The notes under the pieces are model-generated. The model worked only from the letters and a program-made list of their open reading frames with translations. It was not told the origin of the DNA and made no database searches. Both the position numbers and the translations under genes were made by a program. DNA of 64,000 nucleotides from assembly GCF_020687695.1 (NCBI RefSeq), contig NZ_JAJEWL010000003.1:1-64000 (forward strand), written 5' to 3'. Source of the DNA: Pusillimonas sp. MFBS29 (GTDB lineage Bacteria > Pseudomonadota > Gammaproteobacteria > Burkholderiales > Burkholderiaceae_B). The stretch's first letter is position 1, and each line of letters starts with the position of its first letter. Below are positions 45,269 to 55,379 of the stretch, in pieces.

Positions 45269-46894
45269 ATGTCTTTCGATACTTTAGGTCTCGCCCCTTC
45301 CCTGTTGTCTGCCGTTCTGAAAGCCGGCTTTACCGAGCCCACCTCAGTCCAGGCTGCCGCCATCCCCAAGGCACTGGCAGGTCACGACCTGATGGTTTCA
45401 TCACAAACCGGCAGCGGTAAAACCGCAGCCTTCATGCTGCCCGCCCTGAACCGCATCTCTCACATGCCCCCCAACAAGGGCTCGGGTGTGCAAGTGCTGG
45501 TTCTTACACCTACCCGCGAACTGGCCATGCAGGTTGCCGACGCCACCAAGCAATATGGCGCACACCTGCGGGATCTGCGCACGGCCGTGGTCGTTGGAGG
45601 CATGCCGTATGGCGCGCAACTGAAAGCCTTGTCGCGTCGCGTCGACGTATTGGTTGCCACTCCCGGCCGCCTGATCGACCACCTGCAAGCCAAGCGTGTC
45701 AACCTTTCCACCGTTCACACACTGGTGCTGGACGAGGCCGACCGCATGCTGGACATGGGCTTCATTGAAGACATTGAAACCATCGTCAGCCGTACGCCGG
45801 AAGATCGCCAGACCTTGCTGTTTTCGGCCACGCTGGACGGCACGATTGCCCGTCTGGCCGCCAAGATGATGCGCGATCCTCAGCAGATCGAGATCTCCGG
45901 CCACAAGCAGAAACACAGCAACATTACACAAAGCCTGCTGTACGCAGACGACAATGGCCACAAGATGCGCCTGCTGGACCACCTGCTGCGCGACAGCAAC
46001 CTGGATCAGGCCATAGTCTTTACTTCGACCAAGCGTGGCGCCGACGATCTGGCCGATCGCCTGGCCGACCAGGGCTTTGCCGCAGCGGCACTGCATGGTG
46101 ACATGAACCAGCGCCAGCGCACCCGTACCCTGGGCATGCTGCAAAAAGGCAAGCTGCGCATCCTGGTTGCCACCGACGTCGCCGCACGCGGCATTGACGT
46201 TCAGGGCATCAGCCACGCCTTCAACTACGACTTGCCCATGCAAGCCGAAGACTACGTCCACCGTATTGGCCGTACCGGCCGCGCCGGACGCAGCGGGCTG
46301 GCTTACACGCTGGCCACGCACTCCGAACGTCATAAAGTACGTCGTATCGAACACTTCATCGGTCAGCCCATACCCGCCGAAGTCATCGAAGGCCTGGAGC
46401 CCAAGAAAACGGCGCGCCCCACCTACACCGACCGCAAGGGTAGCGGTGGCAAGAAATTCGGTTCGCGTGGCGGTTTTGGCGGCAAGCCAGGTTTCGGCGG
46501 TGGCAAACCCAGCTACGGTCGTAAGCCCGAGGGCGATCGCGCACCCTACGGCGATAAACCAGCCTTTGGCGGCAAGCCGCGCTTTGCCGACAAACCCGCG
46601 TATGAAGGCCGTCCGGCACGCAGCGAGCGCGCATTTGGCGACAAGCCTGCATTCGGGGATCGTTCTCCGCGCAGCGAACGCGCAGGCCAGGGCGACCGTC
46701 CGGCCTATGCTGGCCGCCCCGCACGCGACGATCGCCCTGCGTTCGGTGACCGCCCTGCCCGCGCAGCACGCCCCGAGTTTGCACATAAGGGGCCCAAGCC
46801 AGCCGGTCGCCCTGCGGCCCGCCCCGGTTTTTCCAGCGGCAAGCCCACTTCGACCCGTGGTAAAAGTGCAGCCCGTCGCAGCGAATTTGCCTGA
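45269..46894 (+). CDS. rhlE: RhlE-type DEAD-box RNA helicase
   Basis: This 541-residue helicase has all motifs in order: SSQTGSGKTAA, PTRELAMQ, TPGRLIDH, LDEADRMLDMGF, FSATLDG, ATDVAARGID and HRIGRTGRAGR. After about residue 385 comes a tail of about 155 residues made of short Gly/Arg/Pro/Phe/Asp-rich repeats (units like DKPAFGGKP, GRPARSERAFGDKPAFGD), likely RNA-binding and disordered. The ATG at 45269 has AAAGGA upstream. The 256-bp untranslated gap before it, with a TATAAT at 45019-45024, could give a long regulated leader. Confidence 0.93.
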   Translation: MSFDTLGLAPSLLSAVLKAGFTEPTSVQAAAIPKALAGHDLMVSSQTGSGKTAAFMLPALNRISHMPPNKGSGVQVLVLTPTRELAMQVADATKQYGAHLRDLRTAVVVGGMPYGAQLKALSRRVDVLVATPGRLIDHLQAKRVNLSTVHTLVLDEADRMLDMGFIEDIETIVSRTPEDRQTLLFSATLDGTIARLAAKMMRDPQQIEISGHKQKHSNITQSLLYADDNGHKMRLLDHLLRDSNLDQAIVFTSTKRGADDLADRLADQGFAAAALHGDMNQRQRTRTLGMLQKGKLRILVATDVAARGIDVQGISHAFNYDLPMQAEDYVHRIGRTGRAGRSGLAYTLATHSERHKVRRIEHFIGQPIPAEVIEGLEPKKTARPTYTDRKGSGGKKFGSRGGFGGKPGFGGGKPSYGRKPEGDRAPYGDKPAFGGKPRFADKPAYEGRPARSERAFGDKPAFGDRSPRSERAGQGDRPAYAGRPARDDRPAFGDRPARAARPEFAHKGPKPAGRPAARPGFSSGKPTSTRGKSAARRSEFA

Positions 46895-46959
46895 CCGATA
46901 AACGGTAACTGGTTCAGCCCACACGGGCTGGCCAGTCCAGCACTCGTTACAATAGCGGC

Positions 46960-47127
46960 ATGAAACAGCTACTGCACAAGCCGCTATTTTTTGCGTTCCT
47001 GTTGTCGATACCCTTGTGGATAGTCTTCAACAATTACATCGTTGCCATCACCGTCTCGTTGCTGGTGGCCTTTCTGGCGTCCATGTGCTACAGCCTGTAC
47101 CAGATGAACCGGAAGAAAAAGCCTTGA
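46960..47127 (+). CDS. Small two-helix membrane protein
   Basis: A 55-residue frame encodes MKQLLHKPLFFAFLLSIPLW followed by a second hydrophobic stretch (YIVAITVSLLVAFLASMCY) and a basic end (QMNRKKKP). It has two membrane helices and no known family. Its TGA overlaps the TTG start of the following methyltransferase gene (TTGA), so the pair is coupled. Confidence 0.55.
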   Translation: MKQLLHKPLFFAFLLSIPLWIVFNNYIVAITVSLLVAFLASMCYSLYQMNRKKKP

Positions 47128-48326
47128 AGCGCGCCGAATCAATCCCTGCGGGCCTGCCCGCGCCCGACGCCGGGGCACGAGCCCATCAGCAAGCTGTAGA
47201 ACATTACCTGAGCCGGCAAATTCAGGACAGCGAATCAGGGTTCCTGCCGTTCGAGCAATGGATGGATATGGCGCTGTACGCTCCCGGCCTGGGCTACTAT
47301 GCGGCCGGCAGCACAAAATTCGGCGCCACCTTGCCCACAGGCGACTTCACCACGGCACCCGAGCTCACGCCCTTGTTCGCCCAGACACTCGCCCGGCAGG
47401 TCAGGCAGATTTTGCTGGCCAGCGATTCATGCACGGTACTGGAGTTTGGCGCAGGATCGGGCGCCATGGCTGCCGCCATGATTCCCGCCTTGCGCGAATT
47501 GGGGCTTGATCCTGTTTATCAGATCCTGGAAGTGTCGGGCGACCTGCAACAACGCCAGCGCCAGCAACTTGCATCATTTGGCGATGCCGTGCAATGGCTG
47601 ACGGCCTTACCCCACGAATTCTCGGGTTGCATACTGGCCAATGAAGTGCTTGACGCCATGCCTGTAACACTGTTCAGCTGGGATCAGCAAGGGCAGCTGC
47701 AGGAGCTTGGCGTACGCATGGCACCCGCAACGGCTGACGATACCAGCAGCCCTTTCGAACTCGCACAGCGCACGGCCACAAGCCAATTGCAAGAAATCCT
47801 GGCCAGGCGCATGCCGCCCCTGCCAGGCTACCAATCTGAAATCAATCTGCGAGCCGAAGCCTGGGTCAGGGAAATGAGTACATGGCTCAAGCAAGGCGCC
47901 GCCCTGCTGATTGACTATGGCTTTCCCCAGCACGAGTACTATCATCCGCAAAGGGCTGAAGGCACACTCATGTGCCACTACCGCCATCACGCACATGCAC
48001 AGCCGCTGCTGTATGCCGGCCTGCAGGACATTACCGCTCATGTTGACTTTACCGCCATGGCCGACGCAGCGCTCGAAGGTGGATTGGACGTTCTGGGCTA
48101 TACATCACAGGCGCGCTTTCTGATGAATGCCGGTTTGCCTGAATTGCTGGCCCACCCAGCCCCGATCGGCACCTCGCCGGCTACACAGACTCAAACCTTG
48201 TCGGCAGTGCAAAAGCTGTTGTCGGAAGCAGAAATGGGCGAGCTCTTCAAGGTGCTGGCCATAGGTCGCGGCATGGATCAGCCACTGCTGGGCTTTATTC
48301 GCGGTGATCGTCGCGACCGACTGTAA
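47124..48326 (+). CDS. MidA/NDUFAF7-like SAM-dependent methyltransferase
   Basis: This 400-residue protein of the COG1565 (DUF185) family has FEQWMDMALYAPGLGYYAAG near the N-terminus, the SAM-binding VLEFGAGSGAMAAAMI, ILANEVLDAMPV and LIDYGFPQHEYYHPQR. The mitochondrial relative methylates an arginine of complex I subunit NDUFS2; the bacterial target is not established. No ATG precedes the conserved region in frame, so TTG at 47124 with GGAAG upstream is taken. Confidence 0.85.
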   Translation: MKRAESIPAGLPAPDAGARAHQQAVEHYLSRQIQDSESGFLPFEQWMDMALYAPGLGYYAAGSTKFGATLPTGDFTTAPELTPLFAQTLARQVRQILLASDSCTVLEFGAGSGAMAAAMIPALRELGLDPVYQILEVSGDLQQRQRQQLASFGDAVQWLTALPHEFSGCILANEVLDAMPVTLFSWDQQGQLQELGVRMAPATADDTSSPFELAQRTATSQLQEILARRMPPLPGYQSEINLRAEAWVREMSTWLKQGAALLIDYGFPQHEYYHPQRAEGTLMCHYRHHAHAQPLLYAGLQDITAHVDFTAMADAALEGGLDVLGYTSQARFLMNAGLPELLAHPAPIGTSPATQTQTLSAVQKLLSEAEMGELFKVLAIGRGMDQPLLGFIRGDRRDRL

Positions 48327-49206
48327 GCATGCTGTCACGCAAGTACGCCACCAGCGGCGATCGTGTATCGCGTCGTGCCAACAGCAATAAAGACAGGCAG
48401 TTACGCGCCGCAGGATCTGACAGTTCGATGAAACGAACATGATCCGATGCATATGAGCGTGTCACGCCCGGCACCAATGCTACGCCCAGGCCGCTGGCGA
48501 CGAGGCTGACAAGCGTCTGCACCTGTATTGCCTCTTGCTTGATACGAGGCGTGAATCCCGCTGCGAGACATAGCGTCAAGGCAACGCTATGCAGCCCCGG
48601 AACGATCGTGGATGCATAAATGACAAAGTCTTCGCTACGGCATTGCTCCAGGCTGATCGCCCGCTGCGAAGCAAATCGATGCCGGGAGGGAACCGCCAGG
48701 ACCAGATCGTCGCGCTGGATCACCCATGACTCCAGCGCGGGATCGTCTGCTATGGGCCCCCGCACCAGGCCTGCGTCGAGCTGATGACTGCGTATCATGG
48801 ACATCAGGCCAAGCGAGCTGTCTTCCCTTAATTCAAGCTTGACATTGGGATAGCGACTGCGGAACGCATTAAGCGACAGCGGCAGCAAGGCATAGGTGGC
48901 AGAACCAACAAAACCCAGTCGCAGACTACCCCACTCTCCGAGGGCAACCAAACGTGCCGTACGGCACGACTGGTCAGCATAGAACAAGGCGGCCCGGGCG
49001 TCTTCAAGCATTGCTTCGCCAGCCGGCGTCAGGGTAACGCCGCGTGCGCCGCGATCAAGCAGCTGAACGCCAACCTCTTGTTCGAGCTTCTGAATGGATA
49101 CCGACAGCGCAGGCTGTGCGATAAAAAGCGCTTCGGCCGCACGTCGAAAGGTGCCGAACTCGGCAATTGCAATTAATTGCTGAAACTGACGCAGGCTGAC
49201 AGCCAT
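48295..49206 (-). CDS. LysR-family regulator of the CaiB/MaoC/Bug cluster
   Basis: This 303-residue LysR protein has the helix-turn-helix FGTFRRAAEALFIAQPALSVSIQKLEQEVG and an effector domain. It is divergent from the CoA-transferase gene with an AT-rich 72-bp gap between them, the usual place for LysR control. Its 3' end overlaps the end of the methyltransferase gene by about 30 bases (convergent). The inducer is unknown, presumably a carboxylic acid or CoA ester handled by the cluster. Confidence 0.88.
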   Translation of the reverse strand: MAVSLRQFQQLIAIAEFGTFRRAAEALFIAQPALSVSIQKLEQEVGVQLLDRGARGVTLTPAGEAMLEDARAALFYADQSCRTARLVALGEWGSLRLGFVGSATYALLPLSLNAFRSRYPNVKLELREDSSLGLMSMIRSHQLDAGLVRGPIADDPALESWVIQRDDLVLAVPSRHRFASQRAISLEQCRSEDFVIYASTIVPGLHSVALTLCLAAGFTPRIKQEAIQVQTLVSLVASGLGVALVPGVTRSYASDHVRFIELSDPAARNCLSLLLLARRDTRSPLVAYLRDSMLTVGRDDHRE

Positions 49207-49278
49207 AATAATTAAATATCAATCAATACTTAAACAATATTAGACCATTATAGCTGGCTTCGTTACGCTCTAGCGATC

Positions 49279-50532
49279 ATGAGTCTATTGTCTTACACCA
49301 ACACAGCCCTGGGCGGCATCCGCGTCCTTGACCTGACCTCTGTCGTTTTTGGTCCGTATGCTTCGCAAATACTGGCTGATTACGGCGCCGACGTCGTCAA
49401 GATCGAGTCGCCGGCCGGTGACTCCACCCGCAACACCGGTCCGGCAATCGAAACCGGCCTTTCAGCAATTTTCCTGGGCATCAACCGGAACAAGCGTAGC
49501 GTCGTCCTTGACCTGAAACAGGAGTCAGCCCGGAATGCCTTGCTGACGCTGGTTGATCAGGCTGACGTCTTCATGCACAGCATACGCCCACAAAAAATGG
49601 CCCGGCTGGGACTGGATCCCGAGACCCTGTGCGCCCGCAATCCCCGGCTGATCTACGCAGGCCTGCACGGCTTCGGCAATGGCGGCGCCTACGAAGGACA
49701 TCCGGCCTACGACGATACGATCCAGGGGTTGAGCGGTGTGGCCGACATCGTGAGGCGCCAGACCGGAACGCCCCGCTACCTGCCCACCATCGCAGCCGAC
49801 AAAACATGTGGACTCATCGCTGCGCATGCCATCCTGGCGGCGCTGTTTCAGCGCGAACGCAGCGGACAGGGCCAATTCGTAGAGATACCCATGTTTGAGT
49901 CCATGACTTCTTACATGCTGGTCGAACACCTTTACGGCAAGCACCTGCCTGCTACAGGGGAAGCAGCGGGCTACCCGCGCATACTGACGCCGTGGCGCAA
50001 ACCGTATCAGACCGCAGACGGCTATATCTGCATCATGCCGTACACCGATACTCACTGGAAGCGTTTTTTTGAAGGCAATGGCCAGGCGGCGCTGGCCGCT
50101 GATCCTCGATTTACGAGCATTTCAGCACGCACCCGCCACATTGACCAGCTTTACGAAATCGCCGGCACCACCATGCTGCAGCGTTCCACCCAGGAATGGC
50201 TGGACTTCTGCGCCCAAAACGAGATCCCGGCAACCCGCGTCAATTCGCTGGAAGACCTGGACCAGGACGAGCATCTGCGCAGCGTGAATTTCTTTGTCGA
50301 GATGCAGGACGATCATGACAATACCTATCGCTTTACGCGCAACCCCGTCGTTATGGAAAAGTCTCGTGTGCCGCCCACCATGCCTCCCAGGCTGGGCGAG
50401 CATACTCAAGAAATACTTCTGCAATCAGGGCTGTCGCAGGCCCGAATCGACCAGATGCTGCAGACTGGCGCGGCAGGACGCGCCCAGGCAACGCAGGCGG
50501 CACACGCAATATCAATAAAGGAGGAGCAATGA
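49279..50532 (+). CDS. CaiB/BaiF family CoA transferase
   Basis: This 417-residue class III CoA transferase has IRVLDLTSVVFGPYASQILADYGADVVKIE and the catalytic D145 in AYDDTIQGLSG. It overlaps the following MaoC-like gene by 4 bases. It probably activates a substrate carboxylate using a donor acyl-CoA. It is not a close copy of the transferase at 13644-14846. Confidence 0.9.
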   Translation: MSLLSYTNTALGGIRVLDLTSVVFGPYASQILADYGADVVKIESPAGDSTRNTGPAIETGLSAIFLGINRNKRSVVLDLKQESARNALLTLVDQADVFMHSIRPQKMARLGLDPETLCARNPRLIYAGLHGFGNGGAYEGHPAYDDTIQGLSGVADIVRRQTGTPRYLPTIAADKTCGLIAAHAILAALFQRERSGQGQFVEIPMFESMTSYMLVEHLYGKHLPATGEAAGYPRILTPWRKPYQTADGYICIMPYTDTHWKRFFEGNGQAALAADPRFTSISARTRHIDQLYEIAGTTMLQRSTQEWLDFCAQNEIPATRVNSLEDLDQDEHLRSVNFFVEMQDDHDNTYRFTRNPVVMEKSRVPPTMPPRLGEHTQEILLQSGLSQARIDQMLQTGAAGRAQATQAAHAISIKEEQ

Positions 50533-50990
50533 GCCACACACTCCCTACACTTGGCCGGGGTTACTACTGGCAGGAACTGAAGGCGGGACAACGTTTCCAG
50601 ACCTTCAGACGCACCATTACCGAAACCGATCTGGTCAACTTCATCAGCACCACCGGCATGCTCGAGACCATTTTTATCGATACGACCTATGAAGGCGCCA
50701 TCAAGGGCCGGCCGGTGCCGGGCGCGCTCACCTACGGACTCATCGAAGGACTGCTCATGCAAGGCATGATCCAGGGCACCGGCCTGGCCTTGCTGGAAGT
50801 CCACAAGAAAATGCTCGCGCCCGTCATGGTTGGAGACACCGTCCGGGCCGAGGTAGAGGTAACGCTTGTTCGCCCGACATCCACGGGAAATCGCGCCATT
50901 GTGGAGTCGCGCATCGACGTTAAAAATCAGCGCAACGAAGACGTCATTACTTATACCGCCACCCGCATGCTGGCGGGCAAACCAGAATAA
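50529..50990 (+). CDS. MaoC-like hotdog hydratase
   Basis: This 153-residue hotdog-fold protein has the pattern GYYWQELKAGQRFQTFRRTITETDLVNF, IKGRPVPGALTYGLIEGL and VGDTVRAEVEVT. It lacks a clear D-x5-H signature of classical R-hydratases (the segment reads FISTTGMLETIF), so activity is uncertain. In context it would hydrate the enoyl-CoA formed by the CoA transferase, as in mesaconate or itaconate-type pathways. Confidence 0.75.
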   Translation: MSHTLPTLGRGYYWQELKAGQRFQTFRRTITETDLVNFISTTGMLETIFIDTTYEGAIKGRPVPGALTYGLIEGLLMQGMIQGTGLALLEVHKKMLAPVMVGDTVRAEVEVTLVRPTSTGNRAIVESRIDVKNQRNEDVITYTATRMLAGKPE

Positions 50991-51020
50991 ATCGTCAAAT
51001 AACACACCCAAGGAGATCTC

Positions 51021-52007
51021 ATGCACAACATTCGACGCAAGCTATGCGCCGCTCTGGCAACGTTGCCATTGGCGCTCGCATTCAACACGCAAGCCCAGGC
51101 ACAGACAGATACATGGCCGGAACGCCCCATCACCATGATCGTTCCTTTCCCGCCCGGAGGCCCCACTGACCTGATCGCCCGCGTGATTGCCAAGCAATTG
51201 TCGGAACAGGTCGGGCAACCCGTGGTGGTCGATAATCGTGGCGGTGCAAACGGCACCATAGGAATGACAGCGGCGGCCAACGCCAAAGCAGACGGCTACA
51301 CCATTCTTTACAACACATCGTCGATCTCGCTCAGCCCCAACCTGTTCAAGGAACTTGCATTCGATCCCGTGAAGGATTTTGACGCCGTCACATCGACTGC
51401 CGTGATACCGATGGTATTGCTGGCACACCCGTCCGTTCCAGCCAACACTGTTCAGGAATTCATCGAGTACGCCAAGAAAAACCCCGGCAAGCTTTCCTAT
51501 GGCAGTGCTGGCGCAGGGAACATCACCCACCTGACCGCCTTCCTGTTCAATCAGTCGACCGGTATTGATGCGGTGCATATTCCTTACCGGGGCAGCGCGC
51601 CGGCCATGACGGATCTGGTCGGTGGCCAGACCGCTTTCATGACCAATACGATGAACGACTCTCTGCCGTACATACGTGCAAACCGCCTTAAGGCACTGGC
51701 CATCACCAGCAAACAACGCAGCCCGGAGCTTCCCGATGTACCCACCGTGGCAGAAAGCGTGATTCCGGAGTTCGACATGGGTGCCTGGCAAGGCATAGTC
51801 GTGCCGGCAGGAACACCCCCGGCCATCATAGAACGGCTCAATACGGAAATTCTGACCGCACTGAAAACGCCGAGCATACTTGAGCAATTGGCCAAACAAG
51901 GCGCGCAGCCTCTGGGGTCGAGCTCACAAGACTACGCGGCCTACATCCAAAATGAAATCAAGCGTCTGGGTGACGTAATCAGGGCAGCCGGCGTCAAACT
52001 GAACTAA
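51021..52007 (+). CDS. Tripartite tricarboxylate transporter receptor (Bug family)
   Basis: This 328-residue periplasmic binding protein has a signal peptide (cleavage near TQAQA) and the Bug motifs WPERPITMIVPFPPGGPTD, VVVDNRGGANGTIG, YGSAGAGNITHL and PELPDVPTVAES. It ends with LGDVIRAAGVKLN. Bug receptors bind small carboxylates; it likely captures the substrate of the two enzymes encoded upstream. No TctA/TctB membrane genes are near, which is usual for these orphan receptors. Confidence 0.9.
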   Translation: MHNIRRKLCAALATLPLALAFNTQAQAQTDTWPERPITMIVPFPPGGPTDLIARVIAKQLSEQVGQPVVVDNRGGANGTIGMTAAANAKADGYTILYNTSSISLSPNLFKELAFDPVKDFDAVTSTAVIPMVLLAHPSVPANTVQEFIEYAKKNPGKLSYGSAGAGNITHLTAFLFNQSTGIDAVHIPYRGSAPAMTDLVGGQTAFMTNTMNDSLPYIRANRLKALAITSKQRSPELPDVPTVAESVIPEFDMGAWQGIVVPAGTPPAIIERLNTEILTALKTPSILEQLAKQGAQPLGSSSQDYAAYIQNEIKRLGDVIRAAGVKLN

Positions 52008-52025
52008 GCTGTCAGCTTGCAGACC

Positions 52026-52060
52026 GGGCGGGGCTCATCTGACGCCTCGCCCCCTTTTTT
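52026..52060 (+). terminator. Rho-independent terminator after the Bug gene
   Basis: GGGCGGGGC pairs with GCCTCGCCC (9 bp with one G-T pair) and is followed by CC and six T residues. It closes the CaiB/MaoC/Bug unit and separates it from the convergent cca gene. Confidence 0.82.
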
Positions 52061-52068
52061 CAGCCCTG

Positions 52069-53205
52069 TCATTTGACGCCGCTCAACGCGGCCAGGCGCG
52101 CTTCGTAAAGCGCGGCCTTGATGCGTTCCGGGCGTCCTTGCTCAGCCCGGGCTATGGCGCCGGCATCAATTGCACGCACGGCCTGGACGCGCCTTTCCCA
52201 GGCCCCTGCGTCGATCTCTTTCACACACCCGGCCGCACCGACCAACGCCAGAAACCGGTCAGGCTTGCGCAAGGCATCGCATCGTTCGATAAGCGCCAGC
52301 CATGCGGCCGGTTCTGCCGCACTGATGCCATCCAATATGACGGGAAGCAGGCGTGCGTAATCCTGGCATTCGCCGGGAGCCTTCACATGACGTGCAACGC
52401 CTTGTGGATCATCCGACAACCTGCACACCAGTGCAAACCGGGCCGCCAGACTCAAACCCGACTTGGCGGCGCAGACCAATTCCGCCGATGCAATCGCTTC
52501 ATTGAAACGCAGGCCTGGCAGCACCCTGGCCAGCGCTCCGGTATCGTCCAACACCTGAAACATCCGGCTGGCCTGCGGCACCATCAGTCCTTTTGCCACC
52601 TCGCGCCAGACGCGTTCGGGCACCAATGCATCGACCTCGCCATCGGAAACCAGCTGCCTGGCCAGCGTCAGCGTTTCAGGTGCAATTGAAAACTCATGGA
52701 AACGCGCGGCAAACCGGGCCAGTCGCAACAGCCGGACAGGATCTTCGACAAACGCCTGGCCCACGTGCCGCAAGATGCGATGCTGCAGGTCGTCTTGCCC
52801 GCCCAACGGATCGACCAGACGGCCATCCGGTGCTTGCGCAATGGCGTTGACTGTCAGGTCGCGCCGCTGCAGGTCCTCTTCCAGCGTAACATCGATACCG
52901 GTATAAAAAGTAAAACCCTTATAGCCACGCCCCGACTTGCGCTCGGTGCGAGCCAGCGCATATTCTTCTTTGGTTTTCGGGTGCAGGAATACCGGAAAGT
53001 CTCCGCCCACAGGAATAAAGCCCCTGGCGGACATCTGTTCCGGTGCAGCGCCCACCACCACCCAGTCCCGGTCGCCCGCCGGCAGGTCAAGCAGGGCATC
53101 GCGCACGGCGCCACCTACGATATAGACATCAAGCCCTTCTATGGCCGGATCGTGATCCTGGGCGGCCAGGTCAGGCGCGCGACATGTGCCGCCACTCACG
53201 CTCAT
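52069..53205 (-). CDS. cca: CCA tRNA nucleotidyltransferase
   Basis: This 378-residue class II nucleotidyltransferase has the head motifs [12 protein letters not shown] and GDRDWVVVG (DxD), the neck motif [15 protein letters not shown] and the nucleotide-selecting [16 protein letters not shown]. It adds or repairs the CCA end of tRNAs. The C-terminal HD phosphohydrolase domain of the E. coli enzyme is missing. Its ATG overlaps the stop of slt by 4 bases. Confidence 0.93.
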   Translation of the reverse strand: MSVSGGTCRAPDLAAQDHDPAIEGLDVYIVGGAVRDALLDLPAGDRDWVVVGAAPEQMSARGFIPVGGDFPVFLHPKTKEEYALARTERKSGRGYKGFTFYTGIDVTLEEDLQRRDLTVNAIAQAPDGRLVDPLGGQDDLQHRILRHVGQAFVEDPVRLLRLARFAARFHEFSIAPETLTLARQLVSDGEVDALVPERVWREVAKGLMVPQASRMFQVLDDTGALARVLPGLRFNEAIASAELVCAAKSGLSLAARFALVCRLSDDPQGVARHVKAPGECQDYARLLPVILDGISAAEPAAWLALIERCDALRKPDRFLALVGAAGCVKEIDAGAWERRVQAVRAIDAGAIARAEQGRPERIKAALYEARLAALSGVK

Positions 53206-55352
53206 GGCAGGGCAACACGCTTATTGGGCGACGGTGAAACCGTACCCAGTCGCTGCTTGAGCGATTGCGGCTTGCCGGTAAACATCATGGCGTAATACGT
53301 TGTATTGGACATGACGTTCTTCACATAAAGGCGGGTTTCAGTGAACGGGATGGTTTCGGCGAAAATAGCACCTTCCACAGGCGCCTGGAATTTGGAGCGC
53401 CACAGCACCGGACGACGCGGTCCCGCGTTATAACCTGCCGTTGCCAAGACTTCGGATCCGTTCAGATCATTAAGCACCATGTTCAGATAATTGGTGCCCA
53501 GAATGGTATTGGTGTCGAAATCATTGACTGAAGACTGCTTGAAATCGGTCATGCCGATTTTCTTGGCGACCCAACGGGCCGTAGCCGGCATGAGCTGCAT
53601 GAGACCCGAAGCGCCCACACGTGAGCGCGCATCGGTGATGAAGCGTGATTCCTGCCGGATCAAACCATAGACCCAGGCCGGATCAAGATTTATTTCCCGT
53701 GCTTTTTCAGTAACGCGCCCTTCGAAGGGCGCGACAAACCGCTGAGAAAAGTCGATTTCGCTTTCTGTTTGCAGCGAAGTATTCACCACGCGGTCATAGA
53801 TATGCTCGTGACGTGCCAGCTCGGCAGCCGCCAGCAGCTGGCGATCAGTCATGCCACGCAAGGTGTAGTTCCATTCGGGCACGGCCTCAGGACGCCAGCC
53901 AAGGTCGAACAGGGCGATGGCACGCTGCAGGCCGGGATTCTCGAGGGCCTCTTTGAGTTCCGCTACCGTAAGGGGGACAGGTGCCGGCGGTATTGACGGC
54001 GTGAGGCCCAGCTCTTCGCTGGCTAATTGACCGTAAAAATCGAGCTCGCTGGCAATCGATCGATAGTGCTCGGTGGCAGCCTGTTTATTGCCCAGCGCCG
54101 CCAGGGCACGCCCCTGCCAGTACACCCATACAGGTTCTGAAGCCTGCCGCTTGCTCATGCGCTGTATGGCTTTATCGACGCGATTCCAGTCTATGCGCGG
54201 CTGGCGCAATTCGGACCGCACCTGCCATGCATGGTTGTAGTCAGTAAGGGGAATATTGCCTGACTTACGGTACCAGTCAACGGCATTCAGCTCGACATTA
54301 AGTGCTGCAACCAGGCCGAACTGGCTCCAGACCCATTCCATATCCTTTTTGGGCAATACCTTGGCCCACTGGCTTTGAACGTATGCGGCATTGGATTCCC
54401 TTTGGTCGCCGTATGCCAGCCGCGTCAGGGCAATGGCCGTCAATTCTGTTTCAGCACGAGTTCGCGGAGCCTTGCGACCGGACAGCCATTTCTTGGGGTT
54501 GTTCATAAGCGCAGCGTACTGCCTCATTTCAGACCCATCGAACATAATGGCGGCCAACCGTTGCGCATTACCCTTTTTGCTGGTTTCCAGCGTAGCGCGC
54601 AGCTCCTGTTGCAGGTCTTTCCAGCTTACGACCTGGCTGCTGGCAAGCTGATCCAGCATGCTCCAGCACATGGAATTGGGCTGAAAAGTATCCATGACCT
54701 GCTCGGCCTTGACCTTCTCGCCCAGCATGTGCAGAGACAACAACCTTGAGCATCGCTCGAGCGAATTACTGTTTACGACAGGCCCCAGCTGGGCTGCCAG
54801 ACGATAGTTGCCGGCACGCGCCGCTGCGATAATCCAGTCGCCCCGAAGGCGATCGCTTAAGTAGCCTTCCGGATGCGCCTGCATGAAACGCCTCATTTCA
54901 TCATCCGGCACAGGCAGGGTAGGATCCTGCAACTTGCGGCGCAAAGACCAGTATTCGGCGTAAGTACCAAGCACCGGGTCAGTCTTGGCCAACGGAATCA
55001 GCGCTTCAAGCTCGGCCCACTGCTTATTCTGCATGGCATCGCGCGCACTGATGACCGCTTCACGCGCGTTGGGCGGTGTGATCAGCCTGGCAACATCTGA
55101 CACACTGCGATCGGTCGACAAGCTTGCAAGCAGCGTCGCTGCGCTCATGTCCAGACCTGCGGCAGTGGCTGCCTGCCTGCTTTCTGCAGCAGAAGCTCGC
55201 GCCCCGGCCTTGTTGATGTTATCGGCCGGGGCACTGCTGCGCTCGGCCCCGGCACAGCCTGCCAGACCCAGCGCCAGTGCAAGGGCCAGGCTCAAGCGAG
55301 CGCTTCCAGACAGCTGCGGGCTTTTCTGATACCGTTGTCGTTTAAATAACAT
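53202..55352 (-). CDS. slt: Soluble lytic murein transglycosylase (Slt-type)
   Basis: This 716-residue protein has an N-terminal export signal with a lipobox-like LAGC ending at C33, a long alpha-helical superhelix (about residues 80-520) and a C-terminal goose-lysozyme-like domain. The catalytic glutamate is in [26 protein letters not shown], followed by [18 protein letters not shown] and [11 protein letters not shown]. It cleaves glycan strands. The lipobox suggests membrane attachment, unlike E. coli Slt70. Confidence 0.92.
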   Translation of the reverse strand: MLFKRQRYQKSPQLSGSARLSLALALALGLAGCAGAERSSAPADNINKAGARASAAESRQAATAAGLDMSAATLLASLSTDRSVSDVARLITPPNAREAVISARDAMQNKQWAELEALIPLAKTDPVLGTYAEYWSLRRKLQDPTLPVPDDEMRRFMQAHPEGYLSDRLRGDWIIAAARAGNYRLAAQLGPVVNSNSLERCSRLLSLHMLGEKVKAEQVMDTFQPNSMCWSMLDQLASSQVVSWKDLQQELRATLETSKKGNAQRLAAIMFDGSEMRQYAALMNNPKKWLSGRKAPRTRAETELTAIALTRLAYGDQRESNAAYVQSQWAKVLPKKDMEWVWSQFGLVAALNVELNAVDWYRKSGNIPLTDYNHAWQVRSELRQPRIDWNRVDKAIQRMSKRQASEPVWVYWQGRALAALGNKQAATEHYRSIASELDFYGQLASEELGLTPSIPPAPVPLTVAELKEALENPGLQRAIALFDLGWRPEAVPEWNYTLRGMTDRQLLAAAELARHEHIYDRVVNTSLQTESEIDFSQRFVAPFEGRVTEKAREINLDPAWVYGLIRQESRFITDARSRVGASGLMQLMPATARWVAKKIGMTDFKQSSVNDFDTNTILGTNYLNMVLNDLNGSEVLATAGYNAGPRRPVLWRSKFQAPVEGAIFAETIPFTETRLYVKNVMSNTTYYAMMFTGKPQSLKQRLGTVSPSPNKRVALP

Positions 55353-55379
55353 CCTGACTTGATCCCATATAACGTCGCA

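Noticed and set aside
45401-46924. A 507-codon open frame on the minus strand opposite rhlE
   Set aside because: It mirrors the helicase codons, including its repeat tail, and shows no domain of its own.
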